Source: Hippasteria phrygiana (taxonomy: Eukaryota; Echinodermata; Asteroidea; Valvatida; Goniasteridae). Taken from it: a stretch of 64,000 nt of DNA. The notes under the pieces are model-generated. The model was not told the DNA's origin. It made no database searches and saw only the letters and a program-made list of their open reading frames with translations. Positions 52,063-63,629 of the stretch are shown piece after piece (the stretch's first letter is position 1; each line of letters starts with the position of its first letter). A program made the translations under genes and the position numbers. Where the stretch lies: the NCBI GenBank assembly GCA_037893225.1, contig JAZGUH010000360.1, positions 1,550,001 through 1,614,000 on the forward strand. The letters run 5' to 3'.

Positions 52063-54615
52063 ATTATGAATGAATAAAGCAAGTCCATACCCCAGGGAAT
52101 TTGACAGGCATGGAGCAATAAATAGACGGTAATATATACACAGATGTTGGCCGGGAAGAAAATATACATTGCGAGGTTTGAATTTTCTCCACAAATTTTA
52201 ACTCTAGGAAGCCACCGATAATTGCAACATGTAGAGCCAGATCTAAGCTATCCATACATGTCAAAATTGCTGCATTTGGTTGATATTTCATGCAATTATG
52301 AATGAGTAAAGCAAGTTCATACCCTAGGGAATTTGACAGGCATGGAGCAATAAATAGAGGGTAATATGCACACAGATGGTGGCCGGAAAGAAAATAAACA
52401 TTGCGAGGTTTGAATTTTCTCCACAAGTTTGAACTCTAAGAAGCCGCCGATGATTGCAACATGTAGCGCCAGATCTAAGCTATCCATACATGTCAAAATT
52501 ACTGCATTTGGTTGATATTTCATGCAATTATGAATGAGTAAAGCAAGTTCATACCCTAGGGAATTTGACAGGCATGGAGCAATAAATAGAAGGTAATATG
52601 CACACAGATGGTGGCCGGGAAGAAAATAAACATTGCGAGGTTTGAATTTTCTCCACAGGGTTTATCTCTAGGAAGCCGCCGATAATTGCAACATGTAGAG
52701 CCAGATCTAAGCTATCCATACATGTCAAAATTACTGCATTTGGTTGATATTTCATGCAATTATTGAATGAGTAAAGCAAGTCCATACCCCAGGGAATTTG
52801 ACAGGCATGGAGCAATAAATAGAAGGTAATGTGCACACAGATGGTGGCCGGGAAGAAAATAAACATTGCGAGGTTTGAATTTTCTCCACAATTGTTAACT
52901 CTAAGAAGCCGCCGATAATTGCAACATGTAGCGCCAGATCTAAGCTATCCATACATGTCAAAATTACTGTATTTGGTAGATATTTCATGCAATTATGAAT
53001 GAGTAAAGCAAGTCCATACCCCAGGGAATTTGACATGCATGGAGCAATAAATAGACGGTAATATGTACACAAATGTTGGCCAGAAAGAAAATAAACATTG
53101 CGAGGTTTGAATTTTCTCCACAAGTTTTAACTCTAGGAAGCCGCCGATAATTGCAACATGTAGAGCCAGATCTAAGCTATCCATACATGTCAAAATTACT
53201 GAATTTGGTTGATATTTCATGCAATTATGAATGAGTAAAGCAAGTCCATACCCCAGGGAATTTGACATGCATGGAGCAATAAATAGACGGTAATATGTAC
53301 ACAAATGTTGGCCAGAAAGAAAATAAACATTGCGAGGTTTGAATTTTCTCCACAAGTTTGAACTCTAGGAAGCCGCCGATGATTGCAACATGTAGCGCCA
53401 GATCTAAGCTATACATACATGTCAAAATTGCTGCATTTGGTTGATATTTCATGCAATTATGAATGAGTAAAGCAAGTTCATACCCCATGGAATTTGACAG
53501 GCATGGAGCAATAAATAGAGGGTAATATGCACACAGATGGTGGCCGGAAAGAAAATAAACATTGCGAGGTTTGAATTTTCTCCACAAGTTTGAACTCTAA
53601 GAAGCCGCCGATGATTGCAACATGTAGCGCCAGATCTAAGCTACCCATACATGTCAAAATTACTGTATTTGGTTGATATTTCATGCAATTATGAATGAGT
53701 AAAGCAAGTCCATACCCCAGGGAATTTGACAGGCATGGAGCAATAAATAAAAGGTAATATGCACACAGATGGTGGCCGGAAAGAAAATAAACTTTGCGAG
53801 GTTTGAATTTTCTCCACAATTGTTAACTCTACGAAGCCGCCGATGATTGCAACATGTAGCGCCAGATCTAAGCTATCCATACATGTCAAAATTACTGCAT
53901 TTGGTTAATATTTCATGCAATTATGAATGAATAAAGCAAGTCCATACCCCAGGGAATTTGACATGCATGGAGCAATAAATAGACGGTAATATATACACAG
54001 ATGTTGGCCGGGAAGAAAATATACATTGCGAGGTTTGAATTTTCTCCACAAATTTTAACTCTAGGAAGCCACCGATAATTGCAACATGTAGAGCCAGATC
54101 TAAGCTATCCATACATGTCAAAATTGCTGCATTTGGTTGATATTTCATGCAATTATGAATGAGTAAAGCAAGTTCATACCCCAGGGAATTTGACAGGCAT
54201 GGAGCAATAAATAGAGGGTAATATGCACACAGATGGTGGCCGGAAAGAAAATAAACATTGCGAGGTTTGAATTTTCTCCACAAGTTTGAACTCTAAGAAG
54301 CCGCCGATGATTGCAACATGTAGCGCCAGATCTAAGCTATACATACATGTCAAAATTACTGCATTTGGTTGATATTTCATGCAATTATGAATGAGTAAAG
54401 CAAGTCCATACCCCAGGGAATTTGACAGGCATGGAGCAATAAATAAAAGGTAATATGCACACAGATGGTGGCCGGAAAGAAAATAAACATTGCGAGGTTT
54501 GAATTTTCTCCACAATTGTTAACTCTAAGAAGCCGCCGATAATTGCAACATGTAGCGCCAGATCTAAGCTATCCATACATGTCAAAATTACTGTATTTGG
54601 TTGATATTTCATGCA

Positions 54616-54988
54616 ATTATGAATGAGTAAAGCAAGTCCATACCCCAGGGAATTTGACAGGCATGGAGCAATAAATAGACGGTAACATGTACGCAGATGT
54701 TGGCCGGAAAGAAAATAAACATTGCGAGGTTTGAATTTTCTCCACAAGTTTTAACTCTAGGAAGCCGCCGATGATTGCAACATGTAGCGCCAGATCTAAG
54801 CTATCCATGCAATAAATAGAAGGTAATAAGCACACAGATGGTGGCCGGGAAGAAAATAAACATTGCGAGGTTTGAATTTTCTCCACAAGTTTTAACTCTA
54901 CGAAGCCGCCGATGATTGCAACATGTAGCGCCAGATCTAAGCTATCCATACATGTCAAAATTACTGCATTTGGTTGATATTTCATGCA
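54616..54988. repeat. Truncated dimer 3, junction 54808/54809
   Basis: Same 91-bp deletion. The first half carries 'gtaacatgtacgcag' and 'aggcatgg'. The second half has 'aataagcac' and 'ctacg'. It is part of the 3856-bp duplication with dimer 4. Confidence 0.92.
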
Positions 54989-56149
54989 ATTATGAATGAA
55001 TAAAGCAAGTCCATACCCCAGGGAATTTGACAGGCATGGAGCAATAAATAGACGGTAATATATACACAGATGTTGGCCGGGAAGAAAAAATACATTGCGA
55101 GGTTTGAATTTTCTCCACAAGTTTGAACTCTAGGAAGCCGCCGATGATTGCAACATGTAGCGCCAGATCTAAGCTATACATACATGTCAAAATTGCTGCA
55201 TTTGGTTGATATTTCATGCAATTATGAATGAGTAAAGCAAGTTCATACCCCAGGGAATTTGACAGGCATGGAGCAATAAATAGAAGGTAATATGCACACA
55301 GATGGTGGCCGGGAAGAAAATAAACATTGCGAGGTTTGAATTTTCTCCACAGGGTTTATCTCTAGGAAGCCGCCGATAATTGCAACATGTAGAGCCAGAT
55401 CTAAGCTATCCATACATGTCAAAATTACTGCATTTGGTTGATATTTCATGCAATTATTGAATGAGTAAAGCAAGTCCATACCCCAGGGAATTTGACAGGC
55501 ATGGAGCAATAAATAGAAGGTAATGTGCACACAGATGGTGGCCGGGAAGAAAATAAACATTGCGAGGTTTGAATTTTCTCCACAAGTTTTAACTCTAGGA
55601 AGCCGCCGATAATTGCAACATGTAGAGCCAGATCTAAGCTATCCATACATGTCAAAATTACTACATTTGGTTGATATTTCATGCAATTATGAATGAGTAA
55701 AGCAAGTTCATACCCCATGGAATTTGACAGGCATGGAGCAATAAATAGAGGGTAATATGCACACAGATGGTGGCCGGAAAGAAAATAAACATTGCGAGGT
55801 TTGAATTTTCTCCACAATTGTTAACTCTAAGAAGCCGCCGATAATTGCAACATGTAGCGCCAGATCTAAGCTATCCATACATGTCAAAATTACTGTATTT
55901 GGTTGATATTTCATGCAATTATGAATGAGTAAAGCAAGTCCATACCCCAGGGAATTTGACATGCATGGAGCAATAAATAGACGGTAATATGTACACAAAT
56001 GTTGGCCAGAAAGAAAATAAACATTGCGAGGTTTGAATTTTCTCCACAAGTTTGAACTCTAGGAAGCCGCCGATGATTGCAACATGTAGCGCCAGATCTA
56101 AGCTATACATACATGTCAAAATTGCTGCATTTGGTTGATATTTCATGCA

Positions 56150-56381
56150 ATTATGAATGAGTAAAGCAAGTTCATACCCCAGGGAATTTGACAGGCGTGG
56201 AGCAATAAATAGAAGGTAATATGCACACAGATGGTGGCCGGGAAGAAAATAAACATTGCGAGGTTTGAATTTTCTCTACAAGTTTTAACTCTGGGAAGCC
56301 GCCGATGATTGCAACATGTAGAGCCAGATCTAAGCTATCCATACATGTCAAAATTACTGAATTTTGTTGATATTTCATGCA
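56150..56381. repeat. Monomer type L (representative, right domain only)
   Basis: It has 'gttcat', 'agaagg', 'atgcacac', 'gatggtgg', 'ccgggaag', then 'ttctctac', 'ctctggg', 'gatgatt', 'gagcc', 'actgaat' and 'ttttgttg'. Copies are at 56150, 57311, 60935 and 62096, each followed by G. The first reads 'aggcgtgga'. The third keeps 'ttctccac' and reads 'ggcctgg'. The last reads 'aaagattgcg'. This degree of variation exceeds that among HOR copies in the left domain. Confidence 0.82.
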
Positions 56382-58471
56382 ATTATTGAATGAGTAAAGC
56401 AAGTCCATACCCCAGGGAATTTGACAGGCATGGAGCAATAAATAGAAGGTAATGTGCACACAGATGGTGGCCGGGAAGAAAATAAACATTGCGAGGTTTG
56501 AATTTTCTCCACAAGTTTTAACTCTAGGAAGCCGCCGATAATTGCAACATGTAGAGCCAGATCTAAGCTATCCATACATGTCAAAATTACTGCATTTGGT
56601 TGATATTTCATGCAATTATGAATGAATAAAGCAAGTCCATACCCCAGGGAATTTGACATGCATGGAGCAATAAATAGACGGTAACATGTACACAGATGTT
56701 GGCCGGAAAGAAAATAAACATTGCGAGGTTTGAATTTTCTCTACAAGTTTTAACTCTGGGAAGCCGCCGATGATTGCAACATGTAGCGCCAGATCTAAGC
56801 TATACATACATGTCAAAATTGCTGCATTTGGTTGATATTTCATGCAATTATGAATGAGTAAAGCAAATTCATACCCTAGGGAATTTGACAGGCATGGAGC
56901 AATAAATAGAAGGTAATATGTACACAGATGTTGGCCGGGAAGAAAATATACATTGCGAGGTTTGAATTTTCTCCACAAGTTTTAACTCTAGGAAGCCGCC
57001 GATAATTGCAACATGTAGAGCCAGATCTAAGCTATCCATACATGTCAAAATTGCTGCATTTGGTTGATATTTCATGCAATTATGAATGAGTAAAGCAAGT
57101 TCATACCCCAGGGAATTTGACAGGCATGGAGCAATAAATAGAGGGTAATATGCACACAGATGGTGGCCGGAAAGAAAATAAACATTGCGAGGTTTGAATT
57201 TTCTCCACACTTTTGAACTCTAGGAAGCCGCCGATGATTGCAACATGTAGCGCCAGATCTAAGCTATACATACATGTCAAAATTGCTGCATTTGGTTGAT
57301 ATTTCATGCAATTATGAATGAGTAAAGCAAGTTCATACCCCAGGGAATTTGACAGGCATGGAGCAATAAATAGAAGGTAATATGCACACAGATGGTGGCC
57401 GGGAAGAAAATAAACATTGCGAGGTTTGAATTTTCTCTACAAGTTTTAACTCTGGGAAGCCGCCGATGATTGCAACATGTAGAGCCAGATCTAAGCTATC
57501 CATACATGTCAAAATTACTGAATTTTGTTGATATTTCATGCAATTATTGAATGAGTAAAGCAAGTCCATACCCCAGGGAATTTGACAGGCATGGAGCAAT
57601 AAATAGAAGGTAATGTGCACACAGATGGTGGCCGGGAAGAAAATAAACATTGCGAGGTTTGAATTTTCTCCACAAGTTTTAACTCTAGGAAGCCGCCGAT
57701 AATTGCAACATGTAGAGCCAGATCTAAGCTATCCATACATGTCAAAATTACTGCATTTGGTTGATATTTCATGCAATTATGAATGAATAAAGCAAGTCCA
57801 TACCCCAGGGAATTTGACATGCATGGAGCAATAAATAGACGGTAATATATACACAGATGTTGGCCGGGAAGAAAATATACATTGCGAGGTTTGAATTTTC
57901 TCCACAAATTTTAACTCTAGGAAGCCACCGATAATTGCAACATGTAGAGCCAGATCTAAGCTATCCATACATGTCAAAATTGCTGCATTTGGTTGATATT
58001 TCATGCAATTATGAATGAGTAAAGCAAGTTCATACCCCAGGGAATTTGACAGGCATGGAGCAATAAATAGAGGGTAATATGCACACAGATGGTGGCCGGA
58101 AAGAAAATAAACATTGCGAGGTTTGAATTTTCTCCACAAGTTTGAACTCTAAGAAGCCGCCGATGATTGCAACATGTAGCGCCAGATCTAAGCTATCCAT
58201 ACATGTCAAAATTACTGCATTTGGTTGATATTTCATGCAATTATGAATGAGTAAAGCAAGTCCATACCCCAGGGAATTTGACAGGCATGGAGCAATAAAT
58301 AAAAGGTAATATGCACACAGATGGTGGCCGGAAAGAAAATAAACATTGCGAGGTTTGAATTTTCTCCACAATTGTTAACTCTAAGAAGCCGCCGATAATT
58401 GCAACATGTAGCGCCAGATCTAAGCTATCCATACATGTCAAAATTACTGTATTTGGTTGATATTTCATGCA

Positions 58472-58844
58472 ATTATGAATGAGTAAAGCAAGTCCATACC
58501 CCAGGGAATTTGACATGCATGGAGCAATAAATAGACGGTAACATGTACGCAGATGTTGGCCGGAAAGAAAATAAACATTGCGAGGTTTGAATTTTCTCCA
58601 CAAGTTTTAACTCTAGGAAGCCGCCGATGATTGCAACATGTAGCGCCAGATCTAAGCTATCCATGCAATAAATAGAAGGTAATAAGCACACAGATGGTGG
58701 CCGGGAAGAAAATAAACATTGCGAGGTTTGAATTTTCTCCACAAGTTTTAACTCTACGAAGCCGCCGATGATTGCAACATGTAGCGCCAGATCTAAGCTA
58801 TCCATACATGTCAAAATTACTGCATTTGGTTGATATTTCATGCA
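58472..58844. repeat. Truncated dimer 4, junction 58664/58665
   Basis: Same 91-bp deletion, lying exactly 3856 bp from dimer 3. It differs in having 'catgcatgg' in the first half. Confidence 0.92.
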
Positions 58845-59076
58845 ATTATGAATGAATAAAGCAAGTCCATACCCCAGGGAATTTGACAGGCATGGAGCAA
58901 TAAATAGACGGTAATATATACACAGATGTTGGCCGGGAAGAAAAAATACATTGCGAGGTTTGAATTTTCTCCACAAGTTTGAACTCTAGGAAGCCGCCGA
59001 TGATTGCAACATGTAGCGCCAGATCTAAGCTATACATACATGTCAAAATTGCTGCATTTGGTTGATATTTCATGCA

Positions 59077-60934
59077 ATTATGAATGAGTAAAGCAAGTTC
59101 ATACCCCAGGGAATTTGACAGGCATGGAGCAATAAATAGAAGGTAATATGCACACAGATGGTGGCCGGGAAGAAAATAAACATTGCGAGGTTTGAATTTT
59201 CTCCACAGGGTTTATCTCTAGGAAGCCGCCGATAATTGCAACATGTAGAGCCAGATCTAAGCTATCCATACATGTCAAAATTACTGCATTTGGTTGATAT
59301 TTCATGCAATTATTGAATGAGTAAAGCAAGTCCATACCCCAGGGAATTTGACAGGCATGGAGCAATAAATAGAAGGTAATGTGCACACAGATGGTGGCCG
59401 GGAAGAAAATAAACATTGCGAGGTTTGAATTTTCTCCACAAGTTTTAACTCTAGGAAGCCGCCGATAATTGCAACATGTAGAGCCAGATCTAAGCTATCC
59501 ATACATGTCAAAATTACTACATTTGGTTGATATTTCATGCAATTATGAATGAGTAAAGCAAGTTCATACCCCATGGAATTTGACAGGCATGGAGCAATAA
59601 ATAGAGGGTAATATGCACACAGATGGTGGCCGGAAAGAAAATAAACATTGCGAGGTTTGAATTTTCTCCACAATTGTTAACTCTAAGAAGCCGCCGATAA
59701 TTGCAACATGTAGCGCCAGATCTAAGCTATCCATACATGTCAAAATTACTGTATTTGGTTGATATTTCATGCAATTATGAATGAATAAAGCAAGTCCATA
59801 CCCCAGGGAATTTGACAGGCATGGAGCAATAAATAGACGGTAATATATACACAGATGTTGGCCGGGAAGAAAAAATACATTGCGAGGTTTGAATTTTCTC
59901 CACAAGTTTGAACTCTAGGAAGCCGCCGATGATTGCAACATGTAGCGCCAGATCTAAGCTATACATACATGTCAAAATTGCTGCATTTGGTTGATATTTC
60001 ATGCAATTATGAATGAGTAAAGCAAGTTCATACCCCATGGAATTTGACAGGCATGGAGCAATAAATAGAAGGTAATATGCACACAGATGGTGGCCGGGAA
60101 GAAAATAAACATTGCGAGGTTTGAATTTTCTCCACAGGGTTTATCTCTAGGAAGCCGCCGATAATTGCAACATGTAGAGCCAGATCTAAGCTATCCATAC
60201 ATGTCAAAATTACTGCATTTGGTTGATATTTCATGCAATTATTGAATGAGTAAAGCAAGTCCATACCCCAGGGAATTTGACAGGCATGGAGCAATAAATA
60301 GAAGGTAATGTGCACACAGATGGTGGCCGGGAAGAAAATAAACATTGCGAGGTTTGAATTTTCTCCACAAGTTTTAACTCTAGGAAGCCGCCGATAATTG
60401 CAACATGTAGAGCCAGATCTAAGCTATCCATACATGTCAAAATTACTACATTTGGTTGATATTTCATGCAATTATGAATGAGTAAAGCAAGTTCATACCC
60501 CATGGAATTTGACAGGCATGGAGCAATAAATAGAGGGTAATATGCACACAGATGGTGGCCGGAAAGAAAATAAACATTGCGAGGTTTGAATTTTCTCCAC
60601 AATTGTTAACTCTAAGAAGCCGCCGATAATTGCAACATGTAGCGCCAGATCTAAGCTATCCATACATGTCAAAATTACTGTATTTGGTTGATATTTCATG
60701 CAATTATGAATGAGTAAAGCAAGTCCATACCCCAGGGAATTTGACATGCATGGAGCAATAAATAGACGGTAATATGTACACAAATGTTGGCCAGAAAGAA
60801 AATAAACATTGCGAGGTTTGAATTTTCTCCACAAGTTTGAACTCTAGGAAGCCGCCGATGATTGCAACATGTAGCGCCAGATCTAAGCTATACATACATG
60901 TCAAAATTGCTGCATTTGGTTGATATTTCATGCA
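59077..60934. repeat. Local duplication, offset 929 bp (F-like, G, D/H, next)
   Basis: The four-monomer group starting at 59077 (F-like, G with 'actacat', D/H, then an A-like copy with 'gaaaaaatac') is followed at 60006 by a second F-like, G, D/H group with the same markers. The second F-like copy has 'ccccatgg', and the fourth member differs (60703 is B-like with 'agacgg'). The offset is 3 x 232 + 233. Confidence 0.75.
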
Positions 60935-63256
60935 ATTATGAATGAGTAAAGCAAGTTCATACCCCAGGGAATTTGACAGGCATGGAGCAATAAATAGAAG
61001 GTAATATGCACACAGATGGTGGCCTGGAAGAAAATAAACATTGCGAGGTTTGAATTTTCTCCACAAGTTTTAACTCTGGGAAGCCGCCGATGATTGCAAC
61101 ATGTAGAGCCAGATCTAAGCTATCCATACATGTCAAAATTACTGAATTTTGTTGATATTTCATGCAATTATTGAATGAGTAAAGCAAGTCCATACCCCAG
61201 GGAATTTGACAGGCATGGAGCAATAAATAGAAGGTAATGTGCACACAGATGGTGGCCGGGAAGAAAATAAACATTGCGAGGTTTGAATTTTCTCCACAAG
61301 TTTTAACTCTAGGAAGCCGCCGATAATTGCAACATGTAGAGCCAGATCTAAGCTATCCATACATGTCAAAATTACTGCATTTGGTTGATATTTCATGCAA
61401 TTATGAATGAATAAAGCAAGTCCATACCCCAGGGAATTTGACATGCATGGAGCAATAAATAGACGGTAACATGTACACAGATGTTGGCCGGAAAGAAAAT
61501 AAACATTGCGAGGTTTGAATTTTCTCTACAAGTTTTAACTCTGGGAAGCCGCCGATGATTGCAACATGTAGCGCCAGATCTAAGCTATACATACATGTCA
61601 AAATTGCTGCATTTGGTTGATATTTCATGCAATTATGAATGAGTAAAGCAAATTCATACCCCAGGGAATTTGACAGGCATGGAGCAATAAATAGAAGGTA
61701 ATATGTACACAGATGTTGGCCGGGAAGAAAATATACATTGCGAGGTTTGAATTTTCTCCACAAGTTTTAACTCTAGGAAGCCGCCGATAATTGCAACATG
61801 TAGAGCCAGATCTAAGCTATCCATACATGTCAAAATTGCTGCATTTGGTTGATATTTCATGCAATTATGAATGAGTAAAGCAAGTTCATACCCCAGGGAA
61901 TTTGACAGGCATGGAGCAATAAATAGAGGGTAATATGCACACAGATGGTGGCCGGAAAGAAAATAAACATTGCGAGGTTTGAATTTTCTCCACACGTTTG
62001 AACTCTAGGAAGCCGCCGATGATTGCAACATGTAGCGCCAGATCTAAGCTATACATACATGTCAAAATTGCTGCATTTGGTTGATATTTCATGCAATTAT
62101 GAATGAGTAAAGCAAGTTCATACCCCAGGGAATTTGACAGGCATGGAGCAATAAATAGAAGGTAATATGCACACAGATGGTGGCCGGGAAGAAAATAAAG
62201 ATTGCGAGGTTTGAATTTTCTCTACAAGTTTTAACTCTGGGAAGCCGCCGATGATTGCAACATGTAGAGCCAGATCTAAGCTATCCATACATGTCAAAAT
62301 TACTGAATTTTGTTGATATTTCATGCAATTATTGAATGAGTAAAGCAAGTCCATACCCCAGGGAATTTGACAGGCATGGAGCAATAAATAGAAGGTAATG
62401 TGCACACAGATGGTGGCCGGGAAGAAAATAAACATTGCGAGGTTTGAATTTTCTCCACAAGTTTTAACTCTAGGAAGCCGCCGATAATTGCAACATGTAG
62501 AGCCAGATCTAAGCTATCCATACATGTCAAAATTACTGCATTTGGTTGATATTTCATGCAATTATGAATGAATAAAGCAAGTCCATACCCCAGGGAATTT
62601 GACATGCATGGAGCAATAAATAGACGGTAACATGTACACAGATGTTGGCCGGAAAGAAAATAAACATTGCGAGGTTTGAATTTTCTCTACAAGTTTTAAC
62701 TCTGGGAAGCCGCCGATGATTGCAACATGTAGCGCCAGATCTAAGCTATACATACATGTCAAAATTGCTGCATTTGGTTGATATTTCATGCAATTATGAA
62801 TGAGTAAAGCAAATTCATACCCCAGGGAATTTGACAGGCATGGAGCAATAAATAGAAGGTAATATGTACACAGATGTTGGCCGGGAAGAAAATATACATT
62901 GCGAGGTTTGAATTTTCTCCACAAGTTTTAACTCTAGGAAGCCGCCGATAATTGCAACATGTAGAGCCAGATCTAAGCTATCCATACATGTCAAAATTGC
63001 TGCATTTGGTTGATATTTCATGCAATTATGAATGAGTAAAGCAAGTTCATACCCCAGGGAATTTGACAGGCATGGAGCAATAAATAGAGGGTAATATGCA
63101 CACAGATGGTGGCCGGAAAGAAAATAAACATTGCGAGGTTTGAATTTTCTCCACAAGTTTTAACTCTACGAAGCCGCCGATGATTGCAACATGTAGCGCC
63201 AGATCTAAGCTATCCATACATGTCAAAATTACTATATTTGGTTGATATTTCATGCA

Positions 63257-63629
63257 ATTATGAATGAGTAAAGCAAGTCCATACCCCAGGGAATTTGACA
63301 TGCATGGAGCAATAAATAGACGGTAACATGTACGCAGATGTTGGCCGGAAAGAAAATAAACATTGCGAGGTTTGAATTTTCTCCACAAGTTTTAACTCTA
63401 GGAAGCCGCCGATGATTGCAACATGTAGCGCCAGATCTAAGCTATCCATGCAATAAATAGAAGGTAATAAGCACACAGATGGTGGCCGGGAAGAAAATAA
63501 ACATTGCGAGGTTTGAATTTTCTCCACAAGTTTTAACTCTACGAAGCCGCCGATGATTGCAACATGTAGCGCCAGATCTAAGCTATCCATACATGTCAAA
63601 ATTACTATATTTGGTTGATATTTCATGCA
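63257..63629. repeat. Truncated dimer 5, junction 63449/63450
   Basis: Same 91-bp deletion. The first half has 'catgcatgg' and 'gtaacatgtacgcag' like dimer 4. The monomers on both sides of it end in 'actatat' rather than 'actgcat'. Confidence 0.92.

Larger units (their letters stand above)
50994..55917. repeat. Right domain, first part: mosaic monomers with H and truncated dimers
   Basis: Order by start. 50994 A-like ('ctagg'). 51226 B-like with 'agacgg' and 'tctacac'. 51458 D with 'gctaccc' tail. 51690 dimer 2. 52063 A-like with 'caaatttt' and 'gccaccg'. 52295 D-like with 'ccctaggg'. 52527 F-like with 'ccctaggg'. 52759 G/H. 52992 and 53224 B-like with 'agacgg'. 53456 D. 53688 H. 53920 as 52063 but 'catgcatgg'. 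54152 D-like without 'ccatgg'. 54384 H. 54616 dimer 3. 54989 A-like with 'gaaaaaatac'. 55221 F-like. 55453 G with 'actacat'. 55686 D/H. The run 51226-51689 recurs at 53224-53687 with few changes. Confidence 0.78.
53920..59773. repeat. Displaced repeat, offset 3856 bp (17 units including one truncated)
   Basis: Monomers from 53920 to 55917 match 57776 to 59773 in order. The offset 3856 equals 16 x 232 + 141 + 3, i.e. sixteen full units (three of 233 bp) and one truncated. Markers shared: 'gccaccg' (53920/57776), the truncated dimers, 'gaaaaaatac' (54989/58845) and 'actacat' (55453/59309). Differences seen include the tail of 54152/58008 ('gctatac' versus 'gctatcc') and 'aggcatgg'/'catgcatgg' in the dimers. 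Confidence 0.8.
55686..62560. repeat. Displaced repeat, offset 4785 bp (21 units)
   Basis: Monomers at 55686, 55918, 56150, 56382, 56615, 56847, 57079, 57311 and 57543 match those at 60471, 60703, 60935, 61167, 61400, 61632, 61864, 62096 and 62328. The offset is 20 x 232 + 141 + 4. Several single-base differences are visible, such as 'aggcgtgga'/'aggcatgga', 'ctctac'/'ctccac', 'ccctaggg'/'ccccaggg' and 'cacacttttg'/'cacacgtttg'. Confidence 0.78.
56150..63256. repeat. Pentamer higher-order repeat, 1161 bp, three full copies
   Basis: Five-monomer unit: L; G (233 bp); a mosaic with 'gtaacatgtacacag' and 'ctctggg'; a C-like copy with 'gcaaattcat'; a D-like copy with 'agaggg' but no 'ccatgg'. Full copies start at 56150, 60935 and 62096. 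A partial copy (L, G) starts at 57311. The last monomer of the third copy (63025) has a different tail ('ctacg', 'actatat'). Between the first and second copies lie the 3856-bp repeat material and the D/H, B-like and F-like monomers at 59309-60934. The two last copies are in direct tandem. Confidence 0.8.
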
